From: Chryseobacterium aquifrigidense
GTDB taxonomy: Bacteria > Bacteroidota > Bacteroidia > Flavobacteriales > Weeksellaceae
Direction of reading: 5' to 3'
DNA: 64,000 bases
NCBI RefSeq assembly: GCF_006716485.1
Contig: NZ_VFPD01000003.1
Span: forward strand, 391,616 to 455,615
The translations under genes and the position numbers were made by a program. Below the pieces are notes generated by a model, which was not told where the DNA came from, did no database searches, and was given only the letters and a program-made list of their open reading frames with translations. Position 1 is the first letter of the stretch, and the number at the start of each line of letters is the position of its first letter. Shown here piece after piece: positions 1 to 7,729 of the stretch.

Positions 1-2
1 CC

Positions 3-176
3 GCTTCAGAGCGTAGAATCCGTTATTTGTATGAAATGTCCAGAGAAGAACTTTATATGCATTTCAGTACATTGTATCCATGGTTTATCCAAAGAATTCC
101 TCAATATCTTATTGCTTCCTTTTTGAATCTTACGCCTGAATATCTGAGTGAAATCAGGGCGAAGTTACGATCTTAA
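3..176 (+). CDS. Crp/Fnr-type transcriptional regulator, C-terminal end only
   Basis: Only the last 57 residues are inside the window; the start lies upstream of base 1. The visible tail reads through an RIPQYLIAS segment and ends LTPEYLSEIRAKL, which is the usual end of the winged-helix DNA-binding domain of Crp/Fnr-like regulators in Bacteroidota (recognition helix with a pattern like LgitpeyLSriR). Such proteins bind cyclic nucleotides or sense redox and control nearby genes; here the next genes encode DoxX and an AhpD-like protein on the same strand, plausible targets, but that is inference. The ligand domain cannot be seen, so the signal is unknown. Confidence 0.75.
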   Translation, partial: ASERRIRYLYEMSREELYMHFSTLYPWFIQRIPQYLIASFLNLTPEYLSEIRAKLRS

Positions 177-239
177 ACCAGTTTAAGATTTTTACGGATC
201 ATAAACCGGAAATTTGTCATGTTATTAAAAGCCAATACA

Positions 240-671
240 ATGACAGATATCAAAAATCAATTTCCGCAGCTATTTTTAAGGCTTGCTCTTGCTGTAACCA
301 TGCTCTCTGCAGTAGCAGACCGATTTGGATTTTGGAGCAAAGAAAATTCATCATGGGGAAACATGGAGCGTTTTAAAGAATATACAAGACAGCTAACCTA
401 TTTCCTTCCGGAATCTTTGAGTACATTCTCAGCGTATGCCGCAACCTTTTTAGAAATTCTTTTTCCATTGATGCTGATCTTTGGATTTAAAACAAAGTTT
501 GCAGCCTATGGAAGCAGTATTCTGCTGTTGATTTTTGCCATATCCATGACCATTGCCTCAGGACCTAAAGCTCCCCTCAACTATTCTGTATGGGTAGGAA
601 GTGCTGCAGCTCTTTTACTGGCGGTACAGCAACATTATTCTTTAAGTATAGATCAATTAACCAAAAAATAA
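240..671 (+). CDS. DoxX family membrane protein
   Basis: A 143-residue integral membrane protein with about four hydrophobic segments. The first contains the LALAVTMLSAVADRFGFW stretch, typical of DoxX/DoxD-like proteins, and later parts read FLEILFPLMLIFGF and LLLIFAISMTIA. DoxX proteins sit in the inner membrane and are linked to thiol and oxidative stress, often beside AhpD or peroxiredoxin-like genes, as here: the carboxymuconolactone decarboxylase-like gene begins 8 bases after this stop, so the two are probably co-transcribed. I chose ATG 240 because the hydrophobic region then starts at the usual distance; an in-frame ATG at 219 would add seven residues. The exact reaction is not known for the family. 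Confidence 0.8.
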   Translation: MTDIKNQFPQLFLRLALAVTMLSAVADRFGFWSKENSSWGNMERFKEYTRQLTYFLPESLSTFSAYAATFLEILFPLMLIFGFKTKFAAYGSSILLLIFAISMTIASGPKAPLNYSVWVGSAAALLLAVQQHYSLSIDQLTKK

Positions 672-679
672 TACATATT

Positions 680-1123
680 ATGAGCGCAAGATTAAATATT
701 GCAACAGTAGATTCAGCAGCTTACAAAGCGATGATGGGATTAGAAGGATATTTACAGACCACTTCTTTAACCCACATTCAGAAGGAATTAATTAAAATCA
801 GAGCTTCACAGATTAATAAATGTGCTTTCTGCCTTGATATGCACACCAAAGATGCCATCAAATATGGTGAAACACCTCAGAGAATCTTCATTCTGAACGG
901 ATGGACGGAAGCAAAAGAATTCTTTACAGAAGAAGAGCAGGTACTTTTGGCAATGACAGAGGAAATTACGCTGATCAGCCAAAACGGATTAACTGAAGAG
1001 ACTTTCCAGAAGGCAAAAAAATTCTTCGATGATAACCAGATCGCTTACATCATTATGGCTATTGTAACCATCAATGCATGGAACAGAATTGCAATAAGTA
1101 CTCATCTTCCGATTGCAAAATAG
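680..1123 (+). CDS. Carboxymuconolactone decarboxylase family protein (AhpD-like)
   Basis: A 147-residue protein with the CxxC motif CAFCLDMHTKDA near residue 50, followed by an ETPQRIF segment and a C-terminal NAWNRIAI. This matches the alkylhydroperoxidase AhpD core of the carboxymuconolactone decarboxylase (CMD) family. The two cysteines and the nearby histidine form a thiol redox centre in AhpD, so a peroxide-linked disulfide reductase role is likely rather than true decarboxylation. A longer reading starting at 590 overlaps DoxX heavily and its extra residues look unlike the family, so ATG 680 is preferred. It sits 8 bases after DoxX and is followed by a strong hairpin terminator, which makes a two-gene unit. 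Confidence 0.88.
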   Translation: MSARLNIATVDSAAYKAMMGLEGYLQTTSLTHIQKELIKIRASQINKCAFCLDMHTKDAIKYGETPQRIFILNGWTEAKEFFTEEEQVLLAMTEEITLISQNGLTEETFQKAKKFFDDNQIAYIIMAIVTINAWNRIAISTHLPIAK

Positions 1124-1201
1124 CTAAGTCCGGGAGCGGAGAGATGAAGATGAAGTCAATGAAGACTGCATAATTTACGGATGTTTACTTTTTATAAAAA
1201 C

Positions 1202-1229
1202 GGCCTTTCAAAAACTGAAAGGCCATTTT
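1202..1229 (+). terminator. Intrinsic terminator after the DoxX/AhpD-like pair
   Basis: A perfect 9-bp stem (ggcctttca / tgaaaggcc at 1202-1210 and 1216-1224) with a 5-nt loop is followed by a T-rich run. It lies about 80 bases after the stop at 1123. Confidence 0.75.
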
Positions 1230-1593
1230 AATGTAAAATTCAAAGTGACAATGTAACATAGTCGATATTAATTCTAAAAATAAATTCTTTGGTTCATTTT
1301 ATTTTTTTAACTGGAATTACATTGTCTCTCCGAAATAAAAGTTGTTTGAATTTTACCCAACCACAAAAGTCACAAAAGGTTTCATTTTAATACACTCACT
1401 TAAGTAAGTTCAAAATGAGACCGCAGGAAAGTTCACACAAGATGAAAATCAAAGATTTTCACAAAACTTAGGTGTACTTATTACGCATAAGACCCGGTTC
1501 TGAAAAAAGTTAAGTGTTTAAAACTTTTGTGCCTTTTGTGGTTAAAATAATGAATATAAAAGTTTAAACAACCTCATACTGTAAGCATTTAAA
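1230..1593. repeat. Non-coding stretch with an imperfect inverted repeat
   Basis: No gene is seen. Two arms near 1359-1382 and 1523-1546 (cacaaaagtcacaaaagg and cttttgtgccttttgtg) are imperfect reverse complements about 140 bases apart. A third copy of the same sentence (cttttgtgactcttgtgg) occurs near 3892-3909, downstream of another gene set, so this is a short dispersed family rather than a one-off hairpin. The stretch between the arms is AT-rich without a good reading frame. Confidence 0.5.
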
Positions 1594-2562
1594 TTAATAA
1601 ATCGCCACAGGATTCACATTCACCTGCGTAGAACCTACGTATAATGGCTGTCCCAGTACGAATAGAAATTCCCATACTTTTTGTTTCACCAAAGGGCGGC
1701 TGTCAATCAGTTCCAGGTTATAAATTCCTTTTTTCGCCAGCATAAACTGATTGATGGGGAATTCTTCTTTACTTTTCGGGTTAGGATAGACTTCAGAAGC
1801 CCATGTATCACCGCCAAATGCTACAATTCCCTGATCGGCAAGCCATTTTGCAGCATCCATTCCGATGCCCGGTTCTGTTTCTAAAAATTGCTTGTTGTCT
1901 TTACCTGCCAATTCCAGCCATCCGGTATTGAAAAGAATGATATCTCCTTTTCTTAGGGTAAGTCCCTGCTTCTTTAAAACAGATTTGATATCTTCTACCG
2001 TAAACTCTGTTCCGCCGGGTACTATTGACTTTCCATAATGAGCAGTCATATCAAGGACTACACCTCGGGTTACAAAAGGAGGTACTTTTTCTACACCCAG
2101 TTTTTTAACGCCTTCTACGGTTACAAAATCAGTCGCTTTATTTCCGTTGTAGTAAGTATTATCAATACCAATGTGCCCGATACCGTTGAGCTGTGTACCC
2201 ACTCCGGTCCATCCGTTTACCAGTTCGTCATTGAAGGTAAATTTGTTCGGACCAATACTTTTTCCGCCCTGTTCTCCGGGCTGAATATTATATAAATTAA
2301 AACTTCTGTGTCTGAAAGCCGGAAGGTTTTTATCAATCGGAACTGCAAGAGCTAAGGTTTTACCTTGTTTCACAAGTCCTAATGCCTGTTTTACAACTTC
2401 AGGAGTCAATAAATTAGCGGCCCCGATTTCATCCTTTGCTCCGTAAGCAGAAGGATACCATGATTGGTCTTCGGGATTGACAAGGGTTTGAGCATTTAAT
2501 GAAACGCTGTTTATAGTCAATAATGTGGCTAACCCGAACATTTTGATCAGATTATTTTTCAT
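1594..2562 (-). CDS. Secreted cyclase family protein (kynurenine-formamidase-like fold)
   Basis: A 322-residue protein with a signal peptide (KMFGLATLLTINSVSLNAQ, cut near residue 25) followed by a cyclase (PF04199-type) domain. Supporting segments are AANLLTPEVVKQAL, the metal-site region GIGHIGIDNTYYNG near residue 130, LDMTAHYGK, GDIILFNTGW and AFGGDTWASEVYP. The family contains metal-dependent hydrolases such as kynurenine formamidase and isatin hydrolase; this subgroup, with a leader peptide and about 320 residues, is periplasmic or exported and its substrate is not known. The gene stands alone on the minus strand with repeat-bearing spacers on both sides. The assignment to the superfamily is firm, the reaction is not. 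Confidence 0.82.
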   Translation of the reverse strand: MKNNLIKMFGLATLLTINSVSLNAQTLVNPEDQSWYPSAYGAKDEIGAANLLTPEVVKQALGLVKQGKTLALAVPIDKNLPAFRHRSFNLYNIQPGEQGGKSIGPNKFTFNDELVNGWTGVGTQLNGIGHIGIDNTYYNGNKATDFVTVEGVKKLGVEKVPPFVTRGVVLDMTAHYGKSIVPGGTEFTVEDIKSVLKKQGLTLRKGDIILFNTGWLELAGKDNKQFLETEPGIGMDAAKWLADQGIVAFGGDTWASEVYPNPKSKEEFPINQFMLAKKGIYNLELIDSRPLVKQKVWEFLFVLGQPLYVGSTQVNVNPVAIY

Positions 2563-2584
2563 TTTTTATAAGGTTTGAGATTAA

Positions 2585-2765
2585 AAGAAAGGAAGCTGGA
2601 AGAGGGGAGAGGGAAGTTGTTGTTGTCCGAGAATCAATGGATTGGGATGTTGTCATTCCGACGAAGGAGGAATCTCTTTGTTACATGTAGCGTAGTGCAA
2701 TAGAAGCTTCCTAATTATCAATATACTAATAGAACTTCCATCTTCCAGCCTCCTTCTTCCAGCTT
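2585..2765. repeat. Intergenic dispersed repeats (GGAAT palindrome and CTTCCA/TGGAAG arms)
   Basis: Bases 2588-2612 (aggaagctggaagaggg) and 2735-2763 (cttccagcctccttcttcc) are rough inverted arms. Between them, 2653-2676 holds an attccgacgaaggaggaat palindromic unit. A related cttcgtcgaaggaa unit appears near 63548 at the other end of the window. There is no coding potential. Confidence 0.45.
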
Positions 2766-2769
2766 TATC

Positions 2770-3753
2770 TTATATTTCGCTTAAAGCCGAATTGATGAAG
2801 TTCAATTCTTCCTGAGAAAGGTCAATAGACATAGCTTTTGCATTTTCGATGGCTTGCTGGGCATTTCTTGCTCCTGCCAATACTACTGTAATTGCTGGCT
2901 GCAGCGTAGTCCATCTTAGTACCAGTTGAGAAAGGCTGGCTCCTTTTTCCTGCGCAATAGGTTCAATTTTTTCTAAGAAAGTTTTCACTTTATTCAAATC
3001 AAACTGGGAGAAATATCCATTTCTGTGGTCGTTATCTTTTAATTGGGTTTCTTTGAAATATTTACCGGTTAAAAGACCTCTTTCCATAGGGCTGTATACG
3101 ATAATTCCTGAATTATTTTCTAAAGAATAAGGAACAAGGTCGCTTTCAATGGCACGGTTCAACATACTGTAAGAAACCTGATTGCTGGCAAGTTTTAAAG
3201 TTCTGTTCGCCTCTTCCATTTGAGCCACGCTATAGTTACTTACCCCTGCAGCACGGATTTTTCCCTGTTGGATTAATAGTTCCATAGCTTCCATAGTCTC
3301 ACAAATAGGAGTAGTACTGTCTGGCCAGTGAAGTTGCAAAAGGTCGATATAATCTGTCCCTAATCTTTGTAAGCTTTCTTCAACTTCTTTGATGATGTTT
3401 TCTTTGGAAGCCAATTTATAAACAGGAAGAGTCTTTCCTTCGTCTTCTGCATCAAAGAAAAATTCTCCTTTTCCGTTATTGCTTCCGTCCCATACCAATC
3501 CGAATTTTGTCAAAAGCTGGATTTTTGAACGGTCTTTTCCTTTGATAGCTTCACCAATCATTTCTTCACTCAGTCCAAAACCATAAAAAGGCGCCGTGTC
3601 GATAGAAGTTACTCCGTGATCTAATGATGCATGAATAGAGTTGATAGAATCCTGCTTTTCATTACCTCCCCACATATTTCCTCCGATAGCAAAGGCTCCG
3701 TGTGTGATTGTTGATAATTCTAAATCTGTATTTCCTAATTTTCTGTATTCCAT
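2770..3753 (-). CDS. Aldo/keto reductase
   Basis: A 327-residue NADPH-dependent oxidoreductase of the AKR superfamily (AKR11-13-like, TIM barrel). Visible hallmarks are MEYRKLGNTDLELS at the start, the catalytic Asp and Tyr in SIDTAPFYGFGLSEE, the LLTKFG Lys strand, LQLHWPD with the catalytic His, AAGVSNYS and the cofactor loop near VVLAGARNAQQ. It would reduce aldehydes or ketones; the substrate cannot be told. A longer reading begins at 3813, but those 20 extra residues lie inside a dispersed repeat (3776-3830) and are not AKR-like, so ATG 3753 is preferred. It is on the same strand as the redox operon upstream but separated by the repeat and the broken DJ-1 gene. Confidence 0.9.
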   Translation of the reverse strand: MEYRKLGNTDLELSTITHGAFAIGGNMWGGNEKQDSINSIHASLDHGVTSIDTAPFYGFGLSEEMIGEAIKGKDRSKIQLLTKFGLVWDGSNNGKGEFFFDAEDEGKTLPVYKLASKENIIKEVEESLQRLGTDYIDLLQLHWPDSTTPICETMEAMELLIQQGKIRAAGVSNYSVAQMEEANRTLKLASNQVSYSMLNRAIESDLVPYSLENNSGIIVYSPMERGLLTGKYFKETQLKDNDHRNGYFSQFDLNKVKTFLEKIEPIAQEKGASLSQLVLRWTTLQPAITVVLAGARNAQQAIENAKAMSIDLSQEELNFINSALSEI

Positions 3754-3775
3754 TTTATTTAAAATTGTTATGTGT

Positions 3776-3830
3776 AAAACCACCCCGTCAAAAATTCTTT
3801 GAATTTTCGCCACCCCTCCAGTGGAGGGGA
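3776..3830. repeat. Dispersed palindromic repeat, copy 1 (ACCACCCCGTC family)
   Basis: The unit reads accaccccgtc, then a small palindrome (aaaattctttgaatttt), then ccacccctcc with a second palindrome (cctccagtggagg) and ggggaat. A second copy in the opposite orientation lies at 9598-9675. The layout (two nested hairpins joined by C-rich blocks) resembles a REP or MITE-like element; no open reading frame is inside. Confidence 0.6.
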
Positions 3831-3923
3831 ATTCCCGTCATTTCAATGGTGAGACTTTTAAGAGCTTTTCTGATTTTAAAGAACTTAAAATCTTTTGTGA
3901 CTCTTGTGGTTAAAAATGATTTG

Positions 3924-4677
3924 TTATTTATTTAATTCTTTTAAGATAGCTTCTCCAACGCTCTTTGCAGATTGTGGATTTTGTCCTGTGATCACTCTCT
4001 GGTCTGTTACCACATGATTTTGCCAAAGGCCTGATTTTTCAAATTGTGCACCTCTTTCTTTCAGTTTGTTTTCTAATTAGGAAAGGAACAACATCTGTTA
4101 ATTTTACCTCAGCTTCCTCTTCATTGGTAAAAGCATTGATTTTCTTTCCATCTACAAGATATTTCCCGTTATTCAGCTTGATATTTACCAATCCTGCCGG
4201 TCCGTGGCACACTCCTGCTACAATACCTCCGTTTTCGTAGATTTCTGAAGCAATATCAGACAGTTCTTTATTGTCTGCAAAATCCCACATTGCTCCGTGT
4301 CCTCCTGCATAAAAGATGGTTGAATACTCTTTTGGATTCACCTGTGATGGCGTCATAGAATGATCAATCTTGTTCTTATACTCTTTGTTTTCCCAGAATT
4401 CTTTGTTTACCGGATCTTTCAAATCGAAACCATCTACCGGAGGAGTTCCGCCTTTCGGGCTTACAAAGTCAATTTCATAACCTGCTTTGTGAAGAACTTC
4501 CCATGGGTGAGAAACTTCTCCCAAATAATATCCTGTATCTTCACCAGTACTTCCTTTTTTATCGTGGCTGGTTACAACGAATAAGATTTTCTTTTTCATA
4601 TTTTTTGATTTTTTAGTTTGAGCCTGTACGAATCCTATGGTAAAGACCGCAAGTAGTAAAAACGCTAATTTTTTCAT
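3924..4677 (-). pseudogene. DJ-1/PfpI family protein (HSP31-like), frameshifted near its end
   Basis: The intact frame from ATG 4677 gives a signal peptide (KKLAFLLLAVFTIGFVQAQ) and a class I glutamine-amidotransferase-like domain with KKKILFVVTSHD, FVSPKGG, FYAGGHGAMWDF and the nucleophile elbow GVCHGPAGL. It then stops at residue 212 after a run that does not fit the family. The expected C-terminus (LKERGAQFEKSGLWQNHVV, VITGQNPQSAKSVGEAI, stop at 3924-3926) continues in another frame. Removing one A/T base near 4077-4078 restores an uninterrupted protein of about 250 residues. So this is either a recent frameshift or a single-base sequence error. The family includes glyoxalase III and chaperone-like members of stress responses, which fits the adjoining redox operon. 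Confidence 0.8.
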
Positions 4678-4679
4678 GA

Positions 4680-4967
4680 TTAAATAATATTGGTGGTATA
4701 AATCTGTGGTTTTTCCTGAAGCTTTTCATCCACCAAAGCTCCGAAAGCCTGGATGTAAGGTTGCTGGTTGTGCTGATCCAGACCTTCTTTACTTTTCCAG
4801 ATTTCGTAGAAAACAAATTCGTTTTTGTCTTCAATTCCCTGATGAAGGCTGTAAAGCTCACATGCTTCTTCTTTTCTTGTTTCTTTTACCATATTCTGAA
4901 GAACTTCCGATACTTCTGCCTGATGTTCTTCTTTGGCTTTTATAATGGCTGTAAGATGAATTTTCAT
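4680..4967 (-). CDS. Antibiotic biosynthesis monooxygenase-like protein (YgiN type)
   Basis: A 95-residue alpha/beta ferredoxin-like protein with the ABM pattern: HLTAIIKAKEEHQAEV at the N-terminus, KEEACELYSLHQ in the middle and FVFYEIWKSKEGLDQH, then HNQQPYIQAF. YgiN-type proteins act on quinols and are commonly coupled to MdaB, the quinone reductase encoded two genes upstream here. ATG 4967 is used; a longer in-frame reading to 5099 would run back into the epimerase-like gene. It starts one base after the stop of that gene and is followed directly by the DJ-1-like gene, so all four belong to one transcription unit. The link to quinone redox cycling is inferred from context. Confidence 0.85.
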   Translation of the reverse strand: MKIHLTAIIKAKEEHQAEVSEVLQNMVKETRKEEACELYSLHQGIEDKNEFVFYEIWKSKEGLDQHNQQPYIQAFGALVDEKLQEKPQIYTTNII

Positions 4968-4968
4968 A

Positions 4969-5853
4969 TTAAATAAAATTTTCAATTGAGTTATAAATTG
5001 GTTTCCATTCCAGTTCTGTTCTGGCTTTGTCTGCGCTGCATATACTGTTGGATGCAAAACCGAAATAGCCTCCCGCAGGACCGAAATTATCAACGGCATC
5101 CTGTATACTTAAAGACTGTGCCGGTTCCAGATTATATTTTTTACTGATGATTTCTGCAATGTTTCTTAAAGATGAAGCACCGTTTTCTGCATAATAGATA
5201 GACCCTTCTTTTGCTTTTTCCAGGGCCAGTACATACAGATCTGCCAAATCTTCAATATGTAAATTGGACCAGATGTTTTCACCTTCTCCAAAATAAACAC
5301 CGTGCCCTTTTTTCTGAGAAAAATTAACCAATGCCGGAATCTGGATACTGTCTTTTTTTATTCCCAGACCTTCCCCGTAAACCATGGTAGGAACAATAAC
5401 GATACTTCTTATATCTTTTTGAACAGACTGAAGAACATAGTTGTTGATAAGAACCCTTGATGCCATTTCCAGTCTTGGAGTGAGAGGGAAATCTTCAGTA
5501 TACACAAAATCACTTCTTTTACCATTTTCTTTACCTCCGAAAATGGCAGATCCTGAAGTAAATATGAATGTTTTACGGCTTCCTTCCATTGCTTTGATAA
5601 AATTATCCACAGCATAAGCATCATCTGCAGAATCAGCATTGTGTATGACTGCATCAACGCCATCAACAGCTGTTTTTATTACATCTTCATTGTGAATATT
5701 CCCTACAATGGTTTTTATTCCCAATGATTCTAATTCCTGTACGTGAGCTTCGTTACGAACTAATCCGGTTACTTCATAATTTCTGTCAAGCAGTTTTTTT
5801 GCGATAGTTCCGCCTATATAGCCGGTAATACCTGTGATCAGTATTTTTTTCAT
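4969..5853 (-). CDS. NAD-dependent epimerase/dehydratase family (extended SDR) protein
   Basis: A 294-residue Rossmann-fold protein opening with the nucleotide-binding glycine motif ITGITGYIGG, then IVGNIHNED and VDAVIHNADSAD. In place of the usual YxxxK pair the region near residues 120-150 is degenerate (LTPRLEMASRVLINNYV), typical of atypical SDRs. Later segments are VPTMVYGEGLG and WSNLHIEDLADLY. It is likely an NAD(P)-binding oxidoreductase of unknown substrate. The start overlaps the stop of the MdaB-like gene by four bases (ATGA type), indicating translational coupling, and the ABM gene follows after one base. The whole operon looks like an electrophile or quinone detoxification unit. 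Confidence 0.85.
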   Translation of the reverse strand: MKKILITGITGYIGGTIAKKLLDRNYEVTGLVRNEAHVQELESLGIKTIVGNIHNEDVIKTAVDGVDAVIHNADSADDAYAVDNFIKAMEGSRKTFIFTSGSAIFGGKENGKRSDFVYTEDFPLTPRLEMASRVLINNYVLQSVQKDIRSIVIVPTMVYGEGLGIKKDSIQIPALVNFSQKKGHGVYFGEGENIWSNLHIEDLADLYVLALEKAKEGSIYYAENGASSLRNIAEIISKKYNLEPAQSLSIQDAVDNFGPAGGYFGFASNSICSADKARTELEWKPIYNSIENFI

Positions 5854-6467
5854 GATACTAATTCTGGTTTTAATTCTTTTTCAAATACGTTCCTTACATG
5901 TTCTCTGTAAAGCTTCATGTCACGCTCTATATTGGCATTTTTCTCCACATCATGGAAGTGGAAACTTTCCATTTTCTCCAGTGAGACAAAGGCATTCATT
6001 CTATGGAAACCAAATAATGGTCCATCATCTACACTTTTTTCACTGAAGAATTCTCCAGGAAGCGTGAAAGCCGTTGCAGGAGCATTCCAGCTTGTGGTCA
6101 GCATATATTTTCTTCCGCCAAGCATTCCTCCTGTACCATAGTTGATTTCAGGATTTTCAGCTTTTCTTCCGTCACTCATATAAATTCCCTTTGCATGACC
6201 TGCTGTGAAAACTTCATCAATATATTTTTTCAATCCGTTCGGAAGCTGGAACCACCAGATTGGGGTATGGTAAATAATGTAATCTGCCCAGACAAATTTT
6301 TGCACTTCTTCATGTTTATCATAATTTTCACTTACATTGGTGATCTTTACTTCTACATTGTCAAATTCTTTAAGAGCTGCTAATGTATTTTCTGCAATAG
6401 TCTGATTATATTTTCCTCCGGAATGTCCGAAATTCTGTCCTCCGTTGATGATTAATACTTTTTTCAT
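5850..6467 (-). CDS. mdaB: NAD(P)H-dependent quinone oxidoreductase, MdaB type
   Basis: A 205-residue flavodoxin-fold reductase. The N-terminus KVLIINGGQNFGHSGGKYNQ, the central YHTPIWWFQLPNGLKKYIDEVF and GGRKYMLTTSWNAP match MdaB (modulator of drug activity B) and NQO-like enzymes, which carry FAD and reduce quinones by two electrons, avoiding semiquinone formation. It is the first gene of the minus-strand operon with the epimerase-like, YgiN-like and DJ-1-like genes; MdaB with YgiN is a known functional pairing. A TAACTTTG -7 element lies 30 bases upstream at 6497-6504 on this strand. Length agrees with the family. Confidence 0.87.
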   Translation of the reverse strand: MKKVLIINGGQNFGHSGGKYNQTIAENTLAALKEFDNVEVKITNVSENYDKHEEVQKFVWADYIIYHTPIWWFQLPNGLKKYIDEVFTAGHAKGIYMSDGRKAENPEINYGTGGMLGGRKYMLTTSWNAPATAFTLPGEFFSEKSVDDGPLFGFHRMNAFVSLEKMESFHFHDVEKNANIERDMKLYREHVRNVFEKELKPELVS

Positions 6468-6496
6468 TTTTTTATGATTGTTTAAATTTTACTCTG

Positions 6497-6504
6497 CAAA
6501 GTTA
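6497..6504 (-). promoter_or_regulatory. Predicted -7 element of the mdaB operon
   Basis: On the minus strand this reads TAACTTTG, a match to the Bacteroidota consensus TAnnTTTG, about 30 bases before the mdaB start. A clear -33 TTG is not seen. Confidence 0.5.
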
Positions 6505-6559
6505 GGATGGATGTTTGTATAATAAAAATAATATAAATTATAGGGAAGTATTATTTAAA

Positions 6560-6860
6560 TTATAGTTTGTCAAATTCGAAGTTTTAGGTTTAAAGTTTAA
6601 AGTTGGTCAGTTCTTTTCGCTTATGAGTTTTTAAGGTTACGGGTTGCGGGATTCGGGATTCGGGATTATGAACAATTGATGTTATGTGGAAGTTTTGTAA
6701 CCAGCACTTAATCATTCACTATTGACTTTGCGTAGCAAAAATTGACTATTGACGGGACTAATAGTGAATTGTGAATAGTTAGTCTAGTTTGTTTGTGAAT
6801 TTTGTATATATGCTGATTCACTATTCATTTGCGCAGCAAAAATTCACCATTGACCATTTC
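6560..6860. repeat. Intergenic direct and inverted repeat patches
   Basis: About 475 bases separate mdaB and the phosphoesterase gene. They hold a gggattcgggattcgggatt tandem near 6648-6666, a gtttaaagtttaaag patch near 6588, and two diverged copies of a tcactattgac...gcgtagcaaaaattga sentence at about 6716-6752 and 6813-6858. No reading frame or RNA gene is apparent. Confidence 0.45.
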
Positions 6861-6915
6861 CCTTTTCATGGTAAAATGTCATATCATATCTGACCTGAAA
6901 TTCCCTTCTGTCGTG

Positions 6916-6923
6916 TAAATTTG
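6916..6923 (+). promoter_or_regulatory. Predicted -7 element of the metallophosphoesterase gene
   Basis: TAAATTTG matches TAnnTTTG and sits 20 bases upstream of ATG 6943. Confidence 0.45.
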
Positions 6924-6942
6924 TTTAACAAATTGAAGGACA

Positions 6943-7689
6943 ATGATACAGATAGCCGTTTTTAGTGATGTGCATGGAAATCTTCCTGCCCTGGAAGTAG
7001 TGTTGAAGGATATTGAGAAAAGAGGAATCAGGCAGAGATTTTGTTTAGGAGATCTTGTGGACTTCGCACCCTGGGGAAACGAGGTGATTGAGAAGATCAG
7101 AAGTCTGAACATTCCTTGTTTAATGGGAAATCACGATGAAAGAATTGCTTTTAATATTCCTGTTGTTCCTTTGGCTAAGCACTCAGGAGAAGAGACGAAT
7201 GCCAGATTCATAGCGATTGATCATTCTAAAAAACATATTACAGAAGAGAACAAAAAGTTTTTATCAGAGCTGCCTTTTCATTTAAAATTAAACTATAAAG
7301 TAGGGGAGAAGCACTGGAATATTCAATTGGTTCATTCCAGTTTATCAAGCAATGACACCTATTTGTATGAATCAGAAAAGGATGAGATTTTTACTGATAC
7401 GCTGATAGACTCTAAATCTGATGTTATTGTGATGGGACATACCCATTTGTCTTTTAAAAAGCAGTTTGAAAATAAGACATGGGCAATTAATTGTGGCTCC
7501 GTGGGCCGCTCTAAAGAAGAAAACAGACTGGCTTCTTATGTCATATTCACTTTAGATGAAGAAAAAATTACTCCGGAAATTATTCAAATACCCTATCCGA
7601 TTGATGAAACGGCCCGTCAGATAAAGGAAAGCGGGATTCCGGATTATTACGCATCATTTCTTAAAAATGAAAATGTATTAATATTATAA
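6943..7689 (+). CDS. Calcineurin-like metallophosphoesterase
   Basis: A 248-residue enzyme with the full set of phosphoesterase signatures: FSDVHGNLPAL (DxH), FCLGDLVDFAPWG (GDxxD), LMGNHDER (GNHD), and the late metal ligands in VHSSLS and VMGHTHLSF (GHTH). These coordinate two metal ions and hydrolyse a phosphodiester or phosphomonoester bond; the YfcE/MJ0936-like subgroup is cytosolic. The substrate is not evident. A TAnnTTTG element lies just upstream and the LysR gene follows after 40 bases with its own -7 element, so it is probably expressed alone. Confidence 0.9.
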   Translation: MIQIAVFSDVHGNLPALEVVLKDIEKRGIRQRFCLGDLVDFAPWGNEVIEKIRSLNIPCLMGNHDERIAFNIPVVPLAKHSGEETNARFIAIDHSKKHITEENKKFLSELPFHLKLNYKVGEKHWNIQLVHSSLSSNDTYLYESEKDEIFTDTLIDSKSDVIVMGHTHLSFKKQFENKTWAINCGSVGRSKEENRLASYVIFTLDEEKITPEIIQIPYPIDETARQIKESGIPDYYASFLKNENVLIL

Positions 7690-7697
7690 TTATTTTG

Positions 7698-7705
7698 TAA
7701 TTTTG
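7698..7705 (+). promoter_or_regulatory. Predicted -7 element of the LysR gene
   Basis: TAATTTTG fits TAnnTTTG and ends 24 bases before ATG 7730. Confidence 0.45.
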
Positions 7706-7729
7706 CATCAGAATATTAATAATTAAATC

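Noticed and set aside
590..680. Longer N-terminus for the AhpD-like protein
   Set aside because: It overlaps the DoxX coding region in another frame and its residues do not match the family; ATG 680 gives the normal start.
3708..3935. Small plus-strand reading frame overlapping the ACCACCCCGTC repeat
   Set aside because: It spans a dispersed repeat and the starts or ends of two minus-strand genes, and the translated sequence has no family resemblance.
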